A stretch of 64,000 nucleotides of DNA from Paracoccaceae bacterium (lineage in GTDB: Bacteria > Pseudomonadota > Alphaproteobacteria > Rhodobacterales > Rhodobacteraceae), in the NCBI GenBank assembly GCA_020628545.1, contig JAHDEX010000004.1, forward strand, positions 235-64,234, read 5' to 3'. Position numbers and translations under genes: made by a program. The notes beneath the pieces were generated by a model. The model was not told the origin of the DNA. It did not search any database and saw only the letters and a list, made by a program, of their open reading frames with translations. Positions 43,273 to 52,351 of the stretch are shown here, piece after piece (position 1 is the first letter of the stretch; each line of letters begins with the position of its first letter).

Positions 43273-43857
43273 TCAGGCCGGCTGGCGTCTTTCATTCAGA
43301 CCGCCCATGTTATCGATGATGTGCGATTCCGGCATTTTTGACATGGATTTTACCCGTGTTGCCAAAGGGCTCGCGTGTGCGATCGTTTTTTGGGTCGCGG
43401 GGTGGTCAGGACCAAACACCTTGGATTCGCCATGACGCATCATGATCGCGCCGAGGGTTTTACTATCGCGCCCGTCAAACCGATGCACTGCAATGTAGCC
43501 CGGTCCGCCGTCGCCAGCAGTCGGCAACACTTGCCGTAGAACGTTCAGACCAAGCAACAAGCGGGTCCAATCGTTTGTCCAATAAGGCAACACGAGCGTC
43601 AGATACCGTGTCTTTGCGTCTTCCTGAAAATGCCATCCACGCGTTTGCCGCCCGGCAGCCCTGAGGTTGCGCAGGTACACAGCGCCGGTTTCAGGGGTGA
43701 TTTCATCGGAACGCAGCAAATCTTCGTCGGAAAAGCCAACACCGAGGTCATCCCAATCGTTGAAGCTCCATGCCGATTTGAGCGGCTTACTGAGGTTCCG
43801 CGAAAGCAGGTCTGATTGAATTGGTGTGTAGACACACAAGCTATAGGGACTTTTCAC
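43273..43857 (-). CDS. Hypothetical protein upstream of nasT
   Basis: Predicted 194 residues from a GTG at 43855-43857 preceded by AGGAAAG; the frame continues upstream to a TTG with no ribosome site. I do not recognise a family. The sequence is soluble and rich in aromatic residues (WSFNDWDDLGVGFS, YLTLVLPYWTNDWTRLLLGL), has no signal peptide, and contains one GYIAVHRFDGRDSKT segment. The gap of 132 bp to nasT argues for a separate unit, although all genes read the same way. A link to nitrate control or the nearby chemoreceptor is only positional. Confidence 0.55.
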   Translation of the reverse strand: MKSPYSLCVYTPIQSDLLSRNLSKPLKSAWSFNDWDDLGVGFSDEDLLRSDEITPETGAVYLRNLRAAGRQTRGWHFQEDAKTRYLTLVLPYWTNDWTRLLLGLNVLRQVLPTAGDGGPGYIAVHRFDGRDSKTLGAIMMRHGESKVFGPDHPATQKTIAHASPLATRVKSMSKMPESHIIDNMGGLNERRQPA

Positions 43858-44073
43858 GTCTTCTTTCCTGTACAATACCGCGGCCGCGCCCCACACGACC
43901 AAACATAGTTAACTTCGACGAACTATACACTATTCAACACGAGTGTTTGATACCTATGGTTGAAACAAGCTGTTTTGGATATTGAAACACAAGAGTGTGA
44001 GCGGTCAAGCGTTCGCTTCACGGTGCTAATGAGGGCAGAATGAAAGCGGCGCGGCCTAGCTGGTCCTTGACAA

Positions 44074-46314
44074 TTAGTGGCTGACCCGCGCCATTTTGAC
44101 CACGTTGTCACGACGCTCATTCACCTCGAATTTCGACAGGATTTCGAGGAGGTTATCCGCCTCAGCCGACAAGGCTTGCGCGCTTGAGTTGGTGTTTTCG
44201 ACCATCATCGCATTCTGTTGCGTGACCCGATCCAGGTTGTTCACGCCCGCATTGATCTCGCTGATGCTTGATGATTGTTCTGCCGCACCGCTTGCGACGC
44301 TCGAAATTGCTGTCGAGATGCCTTCCATGCGTTGGACTATTCCGAGCAACATTTTCTCCGTTTCCCGCACCAGATTGACGCCCGTGCCGACGTTGGTGTT
44401 GCTGGTCTCAATCAACGCCTTGATCTGCGACACGGCCTCGGTTGAACGCATAGCAAGCTGACGGACCTCGGACGCGACAACGGCAAAACCGCGCCCAGCG
44501 TCACCTGCGCGTGCCGCTTCGACGCCAGCATTCAATGCAAGCAGGTTCGTTTGGAAGGCAATGTCATCTACGACACGTATGATTGAACCGATCTCTTCAG
44601 CAGATTCCTCAATTTTATCCATGGCCTTTGTCGTTTTTTCAACAACAAGCCGTCCTTCTTTGGCTTGGGTGTCTGTTTCGAGGATAAGCCGCTCTGCCGA
44701 TTTCAGCTCTTCCGTATTAGCACCAATGGTTTCCGTAATCTGGTCAATGGCAGCCGCTGTTTCCTCCAGCGTAGACGCCTGATTTTCGGTCCGGCGCGAC
44801 AACTCATGCGCTTCCTCGCCCATTTTCGTGGTCTGCTTGGCGATCGTGCTGGCAAAATCCTTGAGGTTAGCAATCGTCTCGCCCAGCGTATCAATCGTAT
44901 TGTTATAGTCGGCGCGCAAAGCCTCATATTCGCGAGCGAATGGCTCTGAAATTGAGCGAGAGATGTTGCCCTCCGCAAGGCGTTTCAGGCCGGTTCCAAG
45001 GCTATCAACGGCGTATTGTTGTTCCTTGGCCTTCTTCTGCTCCAACGCTTGTTGTTCATCGAACGCGCGGAGCCGATCAACCATCAACGTTAGTGCGCGT
45101 CCCAGATCACCGATTTCGTCCTGTCGTGTGGCATCAGGCAAGGTCACGTCATAATCACGCTGGCTGACTTGGTTCATGGCGCGCACCACGACGTTCAAGG
45201 GGTCGCCAAACGCACGTGACATATACCAGCCGCAAACACCAACAATGGCCAAAGCAACCGCCAGCATTGCGATGGTGCGCAGTCCCTTCGCGTTTGCATC
45301 TGCCAGGACCTCTGCCATGTCGATTTCTGCCAGCAGAACCCACGCGTTCCCGGTGATTTCGACCGGATAGTTCACAATCATCGCTTCGCGACCCGCAAGA
45401 GATGTGACGCCGATGCGGAATGTTTGTAGGCCTGAATCGAGCGTTTCATCCGTTGCCACGTTCAACGTCAGGCTTGTGAGCACTTGATGTCCACCATCAA
45501 ATCGACTGGCGGAGCGGGCGATGCCGTCTTCGCCGATCAAAGTGATCTCTCCCGTTTCACCCAGCCCTTGAGGGTTGTTGACGATGCTTTGGATCAAATT
45601 CGTTGGAAGCTGGTAGATCAGTACGCCCGCGACTGTGCCCTCTTCCGTCGTGATTTGTGTCGCCATGAAAGCCGCAGGCGCGTTACCACTTGGCGCATAG
45701 GGCGCGAAATCGACAAAGACAGCCTGGCCTGGCGTTGCGTCTTTGCCCGCGCGAAAGGCATCCGCAAGCCCGCTTGACCGATAAGCGCCGCCTTCAAGGT
45801 TAGTCGCGTAGTCAAGCTCCTTGAAGACGCTGTAGACAACGTTGCCTTCCATATCGACGAGAAAAATGTCGTAGAGCCCGATCCGTTGGTTCATCGCGCG
45901 AAAGAACCCGTGAAAATTGGCGTGTTGAAAATTATAGGGGATCGTTGCTTCGGCGCGGTCGAGCTGATCCTTCTCGCCAACCGGATGCGGATTGTCTGTG
46001 ATGTAGGCCTGCTGCAGCTCTTTCTCTGGGTCGTCCATCAACAGCGGAAACGTTGTGGTAAAGGCTTGGACAGCTGTTTTTACGGTGTCCGATTGCGCTG
46101 CGTTGACAAGTTGTTTTTCGACGTCGACGAACCATTCTTCAATCGTGCGCGCCCGTTCGATAACGAGCGTCTCTAACAGGAGTTCTTTTTGCTGGATCAG
46201 AGAAGCGCGGAAATCACGATAGCCGACCCAAGAGATGACAAGCGCAACTACGAGGCTGAAAGTGACAAATATCACTGGGAGTTTCACGCTCATGCGGATG
46301 TTGTTCAGGTTCAT
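44074..46314 (-). CDS. Methyl-accepting chemotaxis protein with Cache-type periplasmic domain
   Basis: Predicted 746 residues. TM1 is at about 8-30. A periplasmic region at about 31-330 resembles dCache domains ([54 protein letters not shown]). TM2 is at about 343-365, then HAMP, and a signalling domain whose hairpin tip reads [16 protein letters not shown] and [20 protein letters not shown]. No CheR-docking pentapeptide is seen at the C-terminus. The ligand is unknown; dCache receptors usually bind amino acids, polyamines or organic acids. No che genes are in the window, so it works with machinery elsewhere. The ATG at 46312-46314 is preferred over one five codons earlier. Confidence 0.92.
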   Translation of the reverse strand: MNLNNIRMSVKLPVIFVTFSLVVALVISWVGYRDFRASLIQQKELLLETLVIERARTIEEWFVDVEKQLVNAAQSDTVKTAVQAFTTTFPLLMDDPEKELQQAYITDNPHPVGEKDQLDRAEATIPYNFQHANFHGFFRAMNQRIGLYDIFLVDMEGNVVYSVFKELDYATNLEGGAYRSSGLADAFRAGKDATPGQAVFVDFAPYAPSGNAPAAFMATQITTEEGTVAGVLIYQLPTNLIQSIVNNPQGLGETGEITLIGEDGIARSASRFDGGHQVLTSLTLNVATDETLDSGLQTFRIGVTSLAGREAMIVNYPVEITGNAWVLLAEIDMAEVLADANAKGLRTIAMLAVALAIVGVCGWYMSRAFGDPLNVVVRAMNQVSQRDYDVTLPDATRQDEIGDLGRALTLMVDRLRAFDEQQALEQKKAKEQQYAVDSLGTGLKRLAEGNISRSISEPFAREYEALRADYNNTIDTLGETIANLKDFASTIAKQTTKMGEEAHELSRRTENQASTLEETAAAIDQITETIGANTEELKSAERLILETDTQAKEGRLVVEKTTKAMDKIEESAEEIGSIIRVVDDIAFQTNLLALNAGVEAARAGDAGRGFAVVASEVRQLAMRSTEAVSQIKALIETSNTNVGTGVNLVRETEKMLLGIVQRMEGISTAISSVASGAAEQSSSISEINAGVNNLDRVTQQNAMMVENTNSSAQALSAEADNLLEILSKFEVNERRDNVVKMARVSH

Positions 46315-46522
46315 CTGTGTCTCCACCAACGGCCAGTTGGATGAATCTGATACAGGCTGAACCTTAAGGGCGGCATAATAGAACTGACCATGTCACCCAC
46401 AGAATGACGGATCCTTGTTGATGGATTGTCGCGTGCATCAAAGATGGCGTAATGTTGCGGGCATGGTGTGAAACAGGCGACATCGCTTTGCTCGCATCGC
46501 AATAGAAGGAGCACGGCCCAGC

Positions 46523-47485
46523 GTGCGTCGGAATTGGATCGTCAACGCGAAGCAAAGCCTCGTCGCCATACAATCCCGCATAAACATGCGGTTGGTGCGA
46601 TTGGCCGTTTCGATTGGTGTGATGGCGGTGTTGTTTCTTTTGATCGACACCCAGGCGATCTATGCCCGGCTTCGCGGTGCCGATCTGAACTGGTTGTTGA
46701 TCTCGCTTATTGCGATGACGGTTCTAACCTTCCTGATGGCCTGGCGGTGGCAATTGACGACGCATGCTTTGGGAATATCGTTGCGTTACCGGCGCGCTGT
46801 GACGGAGTATTATATTGCGCAACTTCTCAATCTCGTCCTGCCGGGCGGCATGGTGGGCGATGCCGCGCGCGCCGCGCGCCTGAAGGCGCCAAATGGCATT
46901 CGCCAGGCTATACAATCGGTTGCGACTGAACGGCTTATCGGGCAGTCGACCTTGTTTATCTTAATGTTCTTCGGATTTCTGGGCGCGATGTTCGTCCCTG
47001 GGGGGCCTGCATGGCCACTTTGGACCTGGTGGTTTCTTGCGCTAGGCATCGTTGTTGCCGTGGTTTGTTGGGGATACGCACAAGGCCAGGGAGCAGCCGC
47101 ACGATTCATCGCGACAGCGCTTTCCCTGATGGCGCGACCAAGACAGATCGTTCTGTCGCTGACGATCGCTGGTCTCATCATCTTCAGCTTCTACGCCTGC
47201 GCACGTGCAACTGGGACAATTCTTCCGGCCAACACGTTACTCACCCTGATCCCGCTTATTCTGACGGCCATGCTGATCCCGGTGTCGGTTGGCGGCTGGG
47301 GATGGCGCGAGGGGGCAGCAGCAGCGTTCTTTCCTTTGGCTGGGGCACTGCCGAGCGCAGGCGTGGCAGCCAGCATCGCTTACGGGGGCATGATGCTGAT
47401 CGCGGCTGCGCCTGCCGCGGTTCTTATACTGATGGGAAAAGGCCCGACATCTTCGGGCGTCGATCAGTCGTCATCGCCCGTTTAG
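46523..47485 (+). CDS. Lysylphosphatidylglycerol synthase TM-region/UPF0104-type membrane protein
   Basis: Predicted 320 residues with about eight hydrophobic helices. The motifs YYIAQLLNLVLPGGMVGDAA, ATERLIGQSTLFIL and PVSVGGWGWREGAAAAFFPL are typical of the MprF N-terminal flippase family (LPG_synthase_TM, also called UPF0104/AglD2). Such proteins move lipids or lipid-linked sugars across the inner membrane; the substrate here is unknown. The GTG start has AAGGAG about 11 bases upstream; an ATG 21 codons later is a plausible alternative. It is divergent from the chemoreceptor gene. Confidence 0.85.
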   Translation: MRRNWIVNAKQSLVAIQSRINMRLVRLAVSIGVMAVLFLLIDTQAIYARLRGADLNWLLISLIAMTVLTFLMAWRWQLTTHALGISLRYRRAVTEYYIAQLLNLVLPGGMVGDAARAARLKAPNGIRQAIQSVATERLIGQSTLFILMFFGFLGAMFVPGGPAWPLWTWWFLALGIVVAVVCWGYAQGQGAAARFIATALSLMARPRQIVLSLTIAGLIIFSFYACARATGTILPANTLLTLIPLILTAMLIPVSVGGWGWREGAAAAFFPLAGALPSAGVAASIAYGGMMLIAAAPAAVLILMGKGPTSSGVDQSSSPV

Positions 47486-47503
47486 TCAGTGGAATGGTGA
47501 AGG

Positions 47504-47676
47504 TGACGCTAAGCAGCTTATCTGCCGAACCGCGAAGAGACTTACGAAAAAAATGTCAGCCTCGACTTGAAAAACAACCTGAGTCCTTCGCGGGACGTAC
47601 TTGATACACAACGCGGCGAAATCTGCCTAAAAACGCAACCTACATCCGGTCGGCGAATTTCCGCTGCTTAGCGTCA
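47504..47676. mobile_element. 173-bp segment bounded by perfect 14-bp inverted repeats (MITE-like)
   Basis: TGACGCTAAGCAGC (47504-47517) and GCTGCTTAGCGTCA (47663-47676) are exact inverted copies 145 bp apart. Inward similarity continues loosely (GCCGAACCG against GCCGACCG). There is no gene inside. Size and ends fit a miniature inverted-repeat element or a long structured RNA. No clear target-site duplication is seen next to the ends. Confidence 0.5.
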
Positions 47677-47983
47677 AGAGAAGGAGTACCCCTTGCACGT
47701 AGAACGGGCAAGTTTTCGCGCAGAGGACCTGTCCTAAAGTACAGGCGGGGTCCGGCTTTGTTCAGGAATAGCCATTATTCGCCACAATTGTTTTGTGGAA
47801 AATTAACTGAAAAAACGTCCATTTTCGCCGCATTTGGGTCAAGATACTGCCTTTACTGTTTCCAATGTGAATACAATCATGGGGAGAGTCGCCTTTTCCG
47901 GCAATCACGGCTGCTAAAGCTGCACCTCACGTTGAGTAAATGTCTGATGAAGCGGAATGGAGATTGTGTCAGGATATGAGCTA
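47677..47983. other. Non-coding region upstream of the SMP-30 gene
   Basis: AT-richer than its surroundings, with no convincing gene. It contains small inverted repeats: CCTGT/ACAGG at 47728-47745 and CCACAA/TTGTGG at 47782-47798. These may be part of the promoter region of the downstream gene. A 73-codon frame inside looks like chance. Confidence 0.5.
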
Positions 47984-48874
47984 ATGAAATTAGATATCCG
48001 CCAACCTTCGCTCCCTTTGCTGTTTCCGAACGATGCACAGTTACAGGCAATTTGTGGGGATTTCACCTTCACAGAGGGTCCAATCTGGCACCCGACGAAT
48101 CAGTTTTTGCTATTCTCGGACATCGCGACGAGTCGGCAGTACATCTGGAACGAGAATGACGGCTTATCGCTGTTTCGGCTCCCAAGTAATCAGGCCAATG
48201 GGAACTATTTCGACGCTCAGGGGCGGGTGATTACCTGCGAACATGCGTCGTCACAGGTCGTGCGTATTGATCATCACGGCAAGCGGGTGACCCCGATTGC
48301 GACCCACTTCGACGGCAAAGCACTGAACAGTCCGAACGACATTATCTGTGACAGCAAGGGCCGAATTTGGTTCACGGACCCCGCCTACGGTCGCACGCGC
48401 GAAGATCTGGGTGACATTCGCGAACAAGAGCTCGGCTTTCAAGGTGTCTATCGCGTTGACCCTGACGGATCGCTTCATCTGGTGGTCGATGACTTTGATC
48501 AACCCAATGGGCTTTGTATGTCGCAGGATGAAACCCGGCTTTTCATCAATGACAGCCCCGGTGGGCACATCCGCGTTTTTGACGTGGCAGACGATGGCAG
48601 GCTCAGCGGTGGAGAGGTTTGGGCTGAGGTCACGGGTGACGGCGCGTGGGTGCCGGATGGTATGAAGACGACGACGGACGATCACATCATTTGCAACGGA
48701 CCTGGTGGCGTCCATATCTTTGATGGCGATGCCATATGTCTGGGTGTGATCCGAATGCCCGAGAAATCCACTAATTTCTGCTTTGGCGGGGCCAACATGC
48801 AAAGCCTTTTCATCACGGCATCGACACATGTTTACCGTTTAGAAACCAACATGACGGGTTTGAAAATGATTTAG
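47984..48874 (+). CDS. SMP-30/gluconolactonase family beta-propeller hydrolase
   Basis: Predicted 296 residues from the ATG at 47984, which has AGGA nine bases upstream; a start nine codons earlier is possible. The six-bladed propeller family is recognised by FTEGPIWHPTNQFLLFSDIA (metal-binding Glu), NSPNDIICDSKGRIWFTDPA (Asn and Asp ligands), QPNGLCMSQDETRLFINDSP and WVPDGMKTTTDDHI. Members are sugar lactonases or esterases with a bound divalent metal. No signal peptide is apparent. Sugar-acid lactone hydrolysis would fit the nearby iolB and fucU functionally, but they are 30 kb away. It is convergent with the PilJ-domain gene. Confidence 0.88.
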   Translation: MKLDIRQPSLPLLFPNDAQLQAICGDFTFTEGPIWHPTNQFLLFSDIATSRQYIWNENDGLSLFRLPSNQANGNYFDAQGRVITCEHASSQVVRIDHHGKRVTPIATHFDGKALNSPNDIICDSKGRIWFTDPAYGRTREDLGDIREQELGFQGVYRVDPDGSLHLVVDDFDQPNGLCMSQDETRLFINDSPGGHIRVFDVADDGRLSGGEVWAEVTGDGAWVPDGMKTTTDDHIICNGPGGVHIFDGDAICLGVIRMPEKSTNFCFGGANMQSLFITASTHVYRLETNMTGLKMI

Positions 48875-48919
48875 GCGCGCAGCTGTGCAGGGCCGCGCGC
48901 CAGTGTCTGTTGCCAGACA
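48874..48919. terminator. Two hairpins between convergent genes
   Basis: GGCGCGC/GCGCGCC (48874-48901) and TGTCTG-TTGC-CAGACA (48904-48919) lie between the stops of the SMP-30 and PilJ-domain genes. Both stems are perfect. No T-run is present, so they may act as bidirectional 3' stabilisers or weak terminators. Confidence 0.5.
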
Positions 48920-48928
48920 GAGGAACCT

Positions 48929-49867
48929 TTAGAGATCTTGCTTTGACGCAGCGGCGTACATGCCAACAACCGTGTTCATGTCTTTCAGCGTTTTGCTGAG
49001 CCCTTCGAAGACAAGACCACGCTCTTCCGCGCTCAGGCTTTCACCACCAAGGACCGCGATTATTTTCGGCTTTACGACTTCCCAATCATCTTGCACCTGG
49101 ACGAGGCCATCAACAATGTCCTGATTTGGTGGCGGGTTAATACCCACCTGATCCATACCATTTCGCAGGGCACCAAGTGAAACCTCAAACATATTCACAG
49201 TGCCTTCCAACGCCTCCTGTGCGCCTTCAGCGTTAATGTCCGATAGGATAAGGCAGACTTCTTTCGACATCTTTTGGGTCAACATGCGCTGGCGACCCGC
49301 AATATCGATCGTGATCGCATCAGCCTGGGTCAGGGCAACCGGGTTCGCATATTGGCCGGTCAATTCACTCACAAGAAGCTTCGCGATCCCAAGCAATTCC
49401 ATGTTCTGATCTGCGAGAACTTCTGTTGCTTCACGCGACAACGCACCCTCATGCTCTTGATCGATGACTGACCTAATCGGATCAAGGATCTTGTGAACCT
49501 CCTGGATCACACGCAGCGTGCGATGACGCTCTTCCGGTCCGTAGATTCCACGGCCTTCATCGCCGTGCTCAAGGCCTGCGATAATTTCTTCAAACTCGCC
49601 GAGCGCCCCGTTGAGGATGTCGCGGCTCGAGGATGGAACGATACCCGCATGCAGATTGCAGGCAGCGGCCGGCATGCGTTGGCTGAGCATACGCAGCTTG
49701 CCAGAGAAATTGATCCGCTGTTCGCCACCGACCTGCTCAACAAAGTTGGCCTTTTCCGCAACCACTTGAGAGCTTTCGTCGGCCTTCAATGGCGTGGTAA
49801 GCGCCATGGTTAACATGACACCGGTTGCAGCCGGTTTAAAACGAACTTTGAGACGCTTGATCGCCAT
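48929..49867 (-). CDS. Secreted protein with two PilJ/NarX-type sensor-like repeats
   Basis: Predicted 312 residues with a signal peptide (KPAATGVMLTMALTTPLKA, cleavage near LKA-DE). It consists of two helical repeats, each starting with a motif of the type I-x-x-x-G-x-x-R-M-L-x-Q-x-M: INFSGKLRMLSQRM at about residue 52 and IDIAGRQRMLTQKM at about 190. This is the hallmark of the type IV pili methyl-accepting transducer N-terminal domain, which is related to the nitrate-binding P-box of NarX/NarQ. The protein has no membrane anchor or output domain, so it is a free periplasmic sensor-like module. Binding of nitrate or another anion is inference from the motif and the nas cluster nearby. Confidence 0.8.
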   Translation of the reverse strand: MAIKRLKVRFKPAATGVMLTMALTTPLKADESSQVVAEKANFVEQVGGEQRINFSGKLRMLSQRMPAAACNLHAGIVPSSSRDILNGALGEFEEIIAGLEHGDEGRGIYGPEERHRTLRVIQEVHKILDPIRSVIDQEHEGALSREATEVLADQNMELLGIAKLLVSELTGQYANPVALTQADAITIDIAGRQRMLTQKMSKEVCLILSDINAEGAQEALEGTVNMFEVSLGALRNGMDQVGINPPPNQDIVDGLVQVQDDWEVVKPKIIAVLGGESLSAEERGLVFEGLSKTLKDMNTVVGMYAAASKQDL

Positions 49868-50139
49868 ATCTCACCTCTTACGCGCCAGCGACATAAGCTG
49901 ACGTCACAAACAACACACTTGGAAGCGAACGAGGGTTTCCGACTCGGATGACGGAGCGGCTTTCAAATTTTTTGAGGGTGACCTCAAAACTGGCCGAATA
50001 CTCGTTACTTCACTTACACATCTGAGCCGAACAACGCGGCTCAAATGGTGTTAAAGACCTAAAAAAAGGCAAATTTTTGGCAAGATTGACGCAAAGGTTA
50101 ATAAAACACTAATAAAGTTTGGACGGCAAAATTCGCAGA

Positions 50140-50916
50140 TCAGAGCTTCGAACTTGTCCAAACATTATGGATTTCTGTCATATTATCAGCAGCATAGCAC
50201 ATCACCGCCGCTTCGTTTCCAGCTTTCACGATCGCCACAGACCCACCATCGCCCAACGCATTGTTGAGTGCGATCATACCGCTTTCGCCTGCGAGTTGAT
50301 CAACCGAGGTCGAAAAATCAGCCCATTGGTCGGCCAGCGCACCTTTCAGAACTTCCAACCGCGCACCGTCTCCATGGTGAGTCGTATCGGCACCGTCCGT
50401 CATCACCACCCACGCATCCGCAAAACCGGCACAATCGCGCAGAAACTGCTGCAGCGGCGTTTGCGGTTCCGAATTCAGTGCGACTTCCCAATATTCCGCA
50501 AGCGCTGCTGCGCGTACACCGGCATCCGTTTGTCCGCCCATAGCATCCGGTTCATCGCTTTCCACAGTCAGCTGATCTGCGGTCTTTGTGAACTGATCCA
50601 GAATGCCATGCAGCCCGTCGATGACAGCCTTTTCGTCCATGCTGAGCTTTTTGCCCAACACGCCGATCACGCCTTTGATGTCTTTGGATGCTGAAACCAG
50701 ACCTCTTAACCGGCGGCCACCGGCCACCAGCGTGACCGAAGAGGCGCCCATCTTGAAGGTCAGCTTGCGTGGCAGCACCGTCATGTCCACTTCCGACAGC
50801 ATCGCCGTCAGAACCGGGGGTTCCGTGCCATCAGAAATAACCCGTAGGCCGTTTTCGAATGTATCCCCTTCGGCTGACAAGGCTGCCAGTTTCTGGGCGA
50901 GGATGGTCTTGTCCAT
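50140..50916 (-). CDS. Hypothetical protein, last gene of the kinase/dynamin cluster (possible roadblock-like C-terminus)
   Basis: Predicted 258 residues, soluble, no signal peptide or membrane segment. I do not recognise a family. The first part has KLTFKMGASSVTLVAGGRRL followed by a helix-rich middle. The last 100 residues have strand-helix-strand order (AWVVMTDGADTTHH; a long helix; MIALNNALGDGGSVAIVKAG; AAVMCYAADN) that resembles roadblock/LC7 domains, which regulate GTPases. That resemblance is by eye only. It lies 39 bp after the 120-residue protein, and the neighbours include three GTPases. Confidence 0.65.
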   Translation of the reverse strand: MDKTILAQKLAALSAEGDTFENGLRVISDGTEPPVLTAMLSEVDMTVLPRKLTFKMGASSVTLVAGGRRLRGLVSASKDIKGVIGVLGKKLSMDEKAVIDGLHGILDQFTKTADQLTVESDEPDAMGGQTDAGVRAAALAEYWEVALNSEPQTPLQQFLRDCAGFADAWVVMTDGADTTHHGDGARLEVLKGALADQWADFSTSVDQLAGESGMIALNNALGDGGSVAIVKAGNEAAVMCYAADNMTEIHNVWTSSKL

Positions 50917-50955
50917 GTGCGGTTGATCCTGGCTGTTCGATCACTCTCGCAGCGG

Positions 50956-51318
50956 TTATGACCCGCTGCTGATTTTTTGCAAAGTAGGACGGGCCGCAGA
51001 CAAAAACGCCGGGACATCAAGATCCGGCTTACACACACAGCACAGAACGTCTGTCGGCTCTCCATCGGCGCGCAAGAAAATGGTCAGCTGATCGCGCGTT
51101 GCAATCAAGGCCGTGTCACTTTCACCGTCGCCAAAATTCGGGGTGCCGGGCTTACCAAGGCTTTTTGCGGCATCGGCGCAGAGCGCATCCAATGCTTCGC
51201 GTGCCTGAGGCGCACCGGAGTTGGTGATCAGGATCATATCTGTTGAAAGGTCGGCGAATGCGATCGTCTCGCATTGCGGAAACTTGCTATGCAAATCATC
51301 CAAATCTTCAGTCGCCAT
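50956..51318 (-). CDS. Small hypothetical protein of the kinase/dynamin cluster (possible roadblock-like)
   Basis: Predicted 120 residues, acidic, without signal peptide. No family recognised with confidence. The order of elements is strand (TIAFADLSTDMILITNSGAP), helix (AREALDALCADAAKSLG), strands (DTALIATRDQLTIFLRADGE; DVLCCVCKPD) and a closing helix (VPAFLSAARPTLQKI). This is the length and topology of a roadblock/LC7 domain as in MglB. If correct it could be a GTPase regulator for the dynamin-like proteins. It follows the 314-residue dynamin-like gene by 88 bp and precedes the 258-residue gene. Confidence 0.6.
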   Translation of the reverse strand: MATEDLDDLHSKFPQCETIAFADLSTDMILITNSGAPQAREALDALCADAAKSLGKPGTPNFGDGESDTALIATRDQLTIFLRADGEPTDVLCCVCKPDLDVPAFLSAARPTLQKISSGS

Positions 51319-51406
51319 AGCCTCTGGTACTCTGTCCCATTACACCCACGCCATATGTAGGCCATTCAGGCCGCAGGTGGAAGAGACAGAGGGGCGTTCG
51401 CCTTAT

Positions 51407-52351
51407 TTAGGACGCAATCTGGGTTTGATCTGCAAGATTGTCGCGTGACAGAGGGTCAGTTTCGCCATGATTGTCGCCTTCGGCCGAGTGAAGCTCCTTC
51501 ACTTGCGGCGTTGACTTCGGGGCAATTCGACGTGGCACGACAGGCCCAGCGCTTGGGTCACGACCTTGGATGACGGGGTCAGTCAGCAGCAGCGCATTCG
51601 CGGCGGCCGGCGCTTCCACAGTCTCGCCGCGCTGCCCGATGACGTAAAGCGACTCTTCTTTGTCGGCAACCGCGAGGGTCAATTCCTGCACCATTTCAAT
51701 CAGATGGTCGGAGAATGCACCGGCACCGCTGGAGTCCCACTTCTCGTAGTCTTCACCGGCCTGCAGCGCCTGTAAAAGGGAGATCGGGAAGGTGCCGCCG
51801 AACTGACCTTTGGTTTCGTGCATGACCCGTTTCAACACGCGACCGCGGTCACGTTCTGTCGTCAGTTTGTCAAAGCGGGTGATGAGCAGGATCGACCGCT
51901 TTTTGACCGCTTCTGGCATTTGTTCCCACACGGCTTGCTCTGACTGGCGCCAGGCTTGCGTGGCGTGGGTACACCACAGAACCGCGTCAACCTCTTCCAA
52001 CATCCGCTCAACGACGTCGGTTGACATGTTGGGGTCCGAGATGCCGGGGAAATCGATCAGGTCACAGACGTCTAGGATGTCACTTTCGAAGAACAGACGG
52101 ATCACCCGGGTTTCTTCGACCGGGATTTCTTCCAGGTGCTCGATTGAGACCAGTTCTTCTGTGCCATCCACATCAATGCGGTAGGGGGGCATGTCGCCGG
52201 AAGCCATCCAAACGGGCGATAAGCGCGTCGCTGTCACCTTCTCTGGCAGTGGGCGAGAGCCCAGCAGAAGGTTCGACAGTGTGCTTTTGCCAGCGCTAAA
52301 CTCACCCATCAAAGCGATGCGTGGTTTGCGACGGTTTGTTTGGGTGGTCAT
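51407..52351 (-). CDS. Dynamin-like GTPase, short
   Basis: Predicted 314 residues. The GTPase signature is complete: P-loop GEFSAGKST at 16-24, G3 DFPGISD at about 100-106 and G4 TRFDKL at about 160. EFSAGKST is the form typical of bacterial dynamin-like proteins. The protein is too short for a full stalk or membrane paddle, and the last 80 residues are probably flexible, so it may work as a partner of the 699-residue dynamin-like protein. Its start overlaps that gene's stop by 4 bp (ATGA). Pairs of dynamin-like proteins in one operon are common in bacteria and can form hetero-oligomers that act on membranes (established for others, inferred here). Confidence 0.88.
   Translation of the reverse strand: MTTQTNRRKPRIALMGEFSAGKSTLSNLLLGSRPLPEKVTATRLSPVWMASGDMPPYRIDVDGTEELVSIEHLEEIPVEETRVIRLFFESDILDVCDLIDFPGISDPNMSTDVVERMLEEVDAVLWCTHATQAWRQSEQAVWEQMPEAVKKRSILLITRFDKLTTERDRGRVLKRVMHETKGQFGGTFPISLLQALQAGEDYEKWDSSGAGAFSDHLIEMVQELTLAVADKEESLYVIGQRGETVEAPAAANALLLTDPVIQGRDPSAGPVVPRRIAPKSTPQVKELHSAEGDNHGETDPLSRDNLADQTQIAS

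Noticed and set aside
47758-47979. 73-codon plus-strand frame before the SMP-30 gene
   Set aside because: No ribosome site or family similarity, odd composition with many Cys and Phe; probably promoter DNA.
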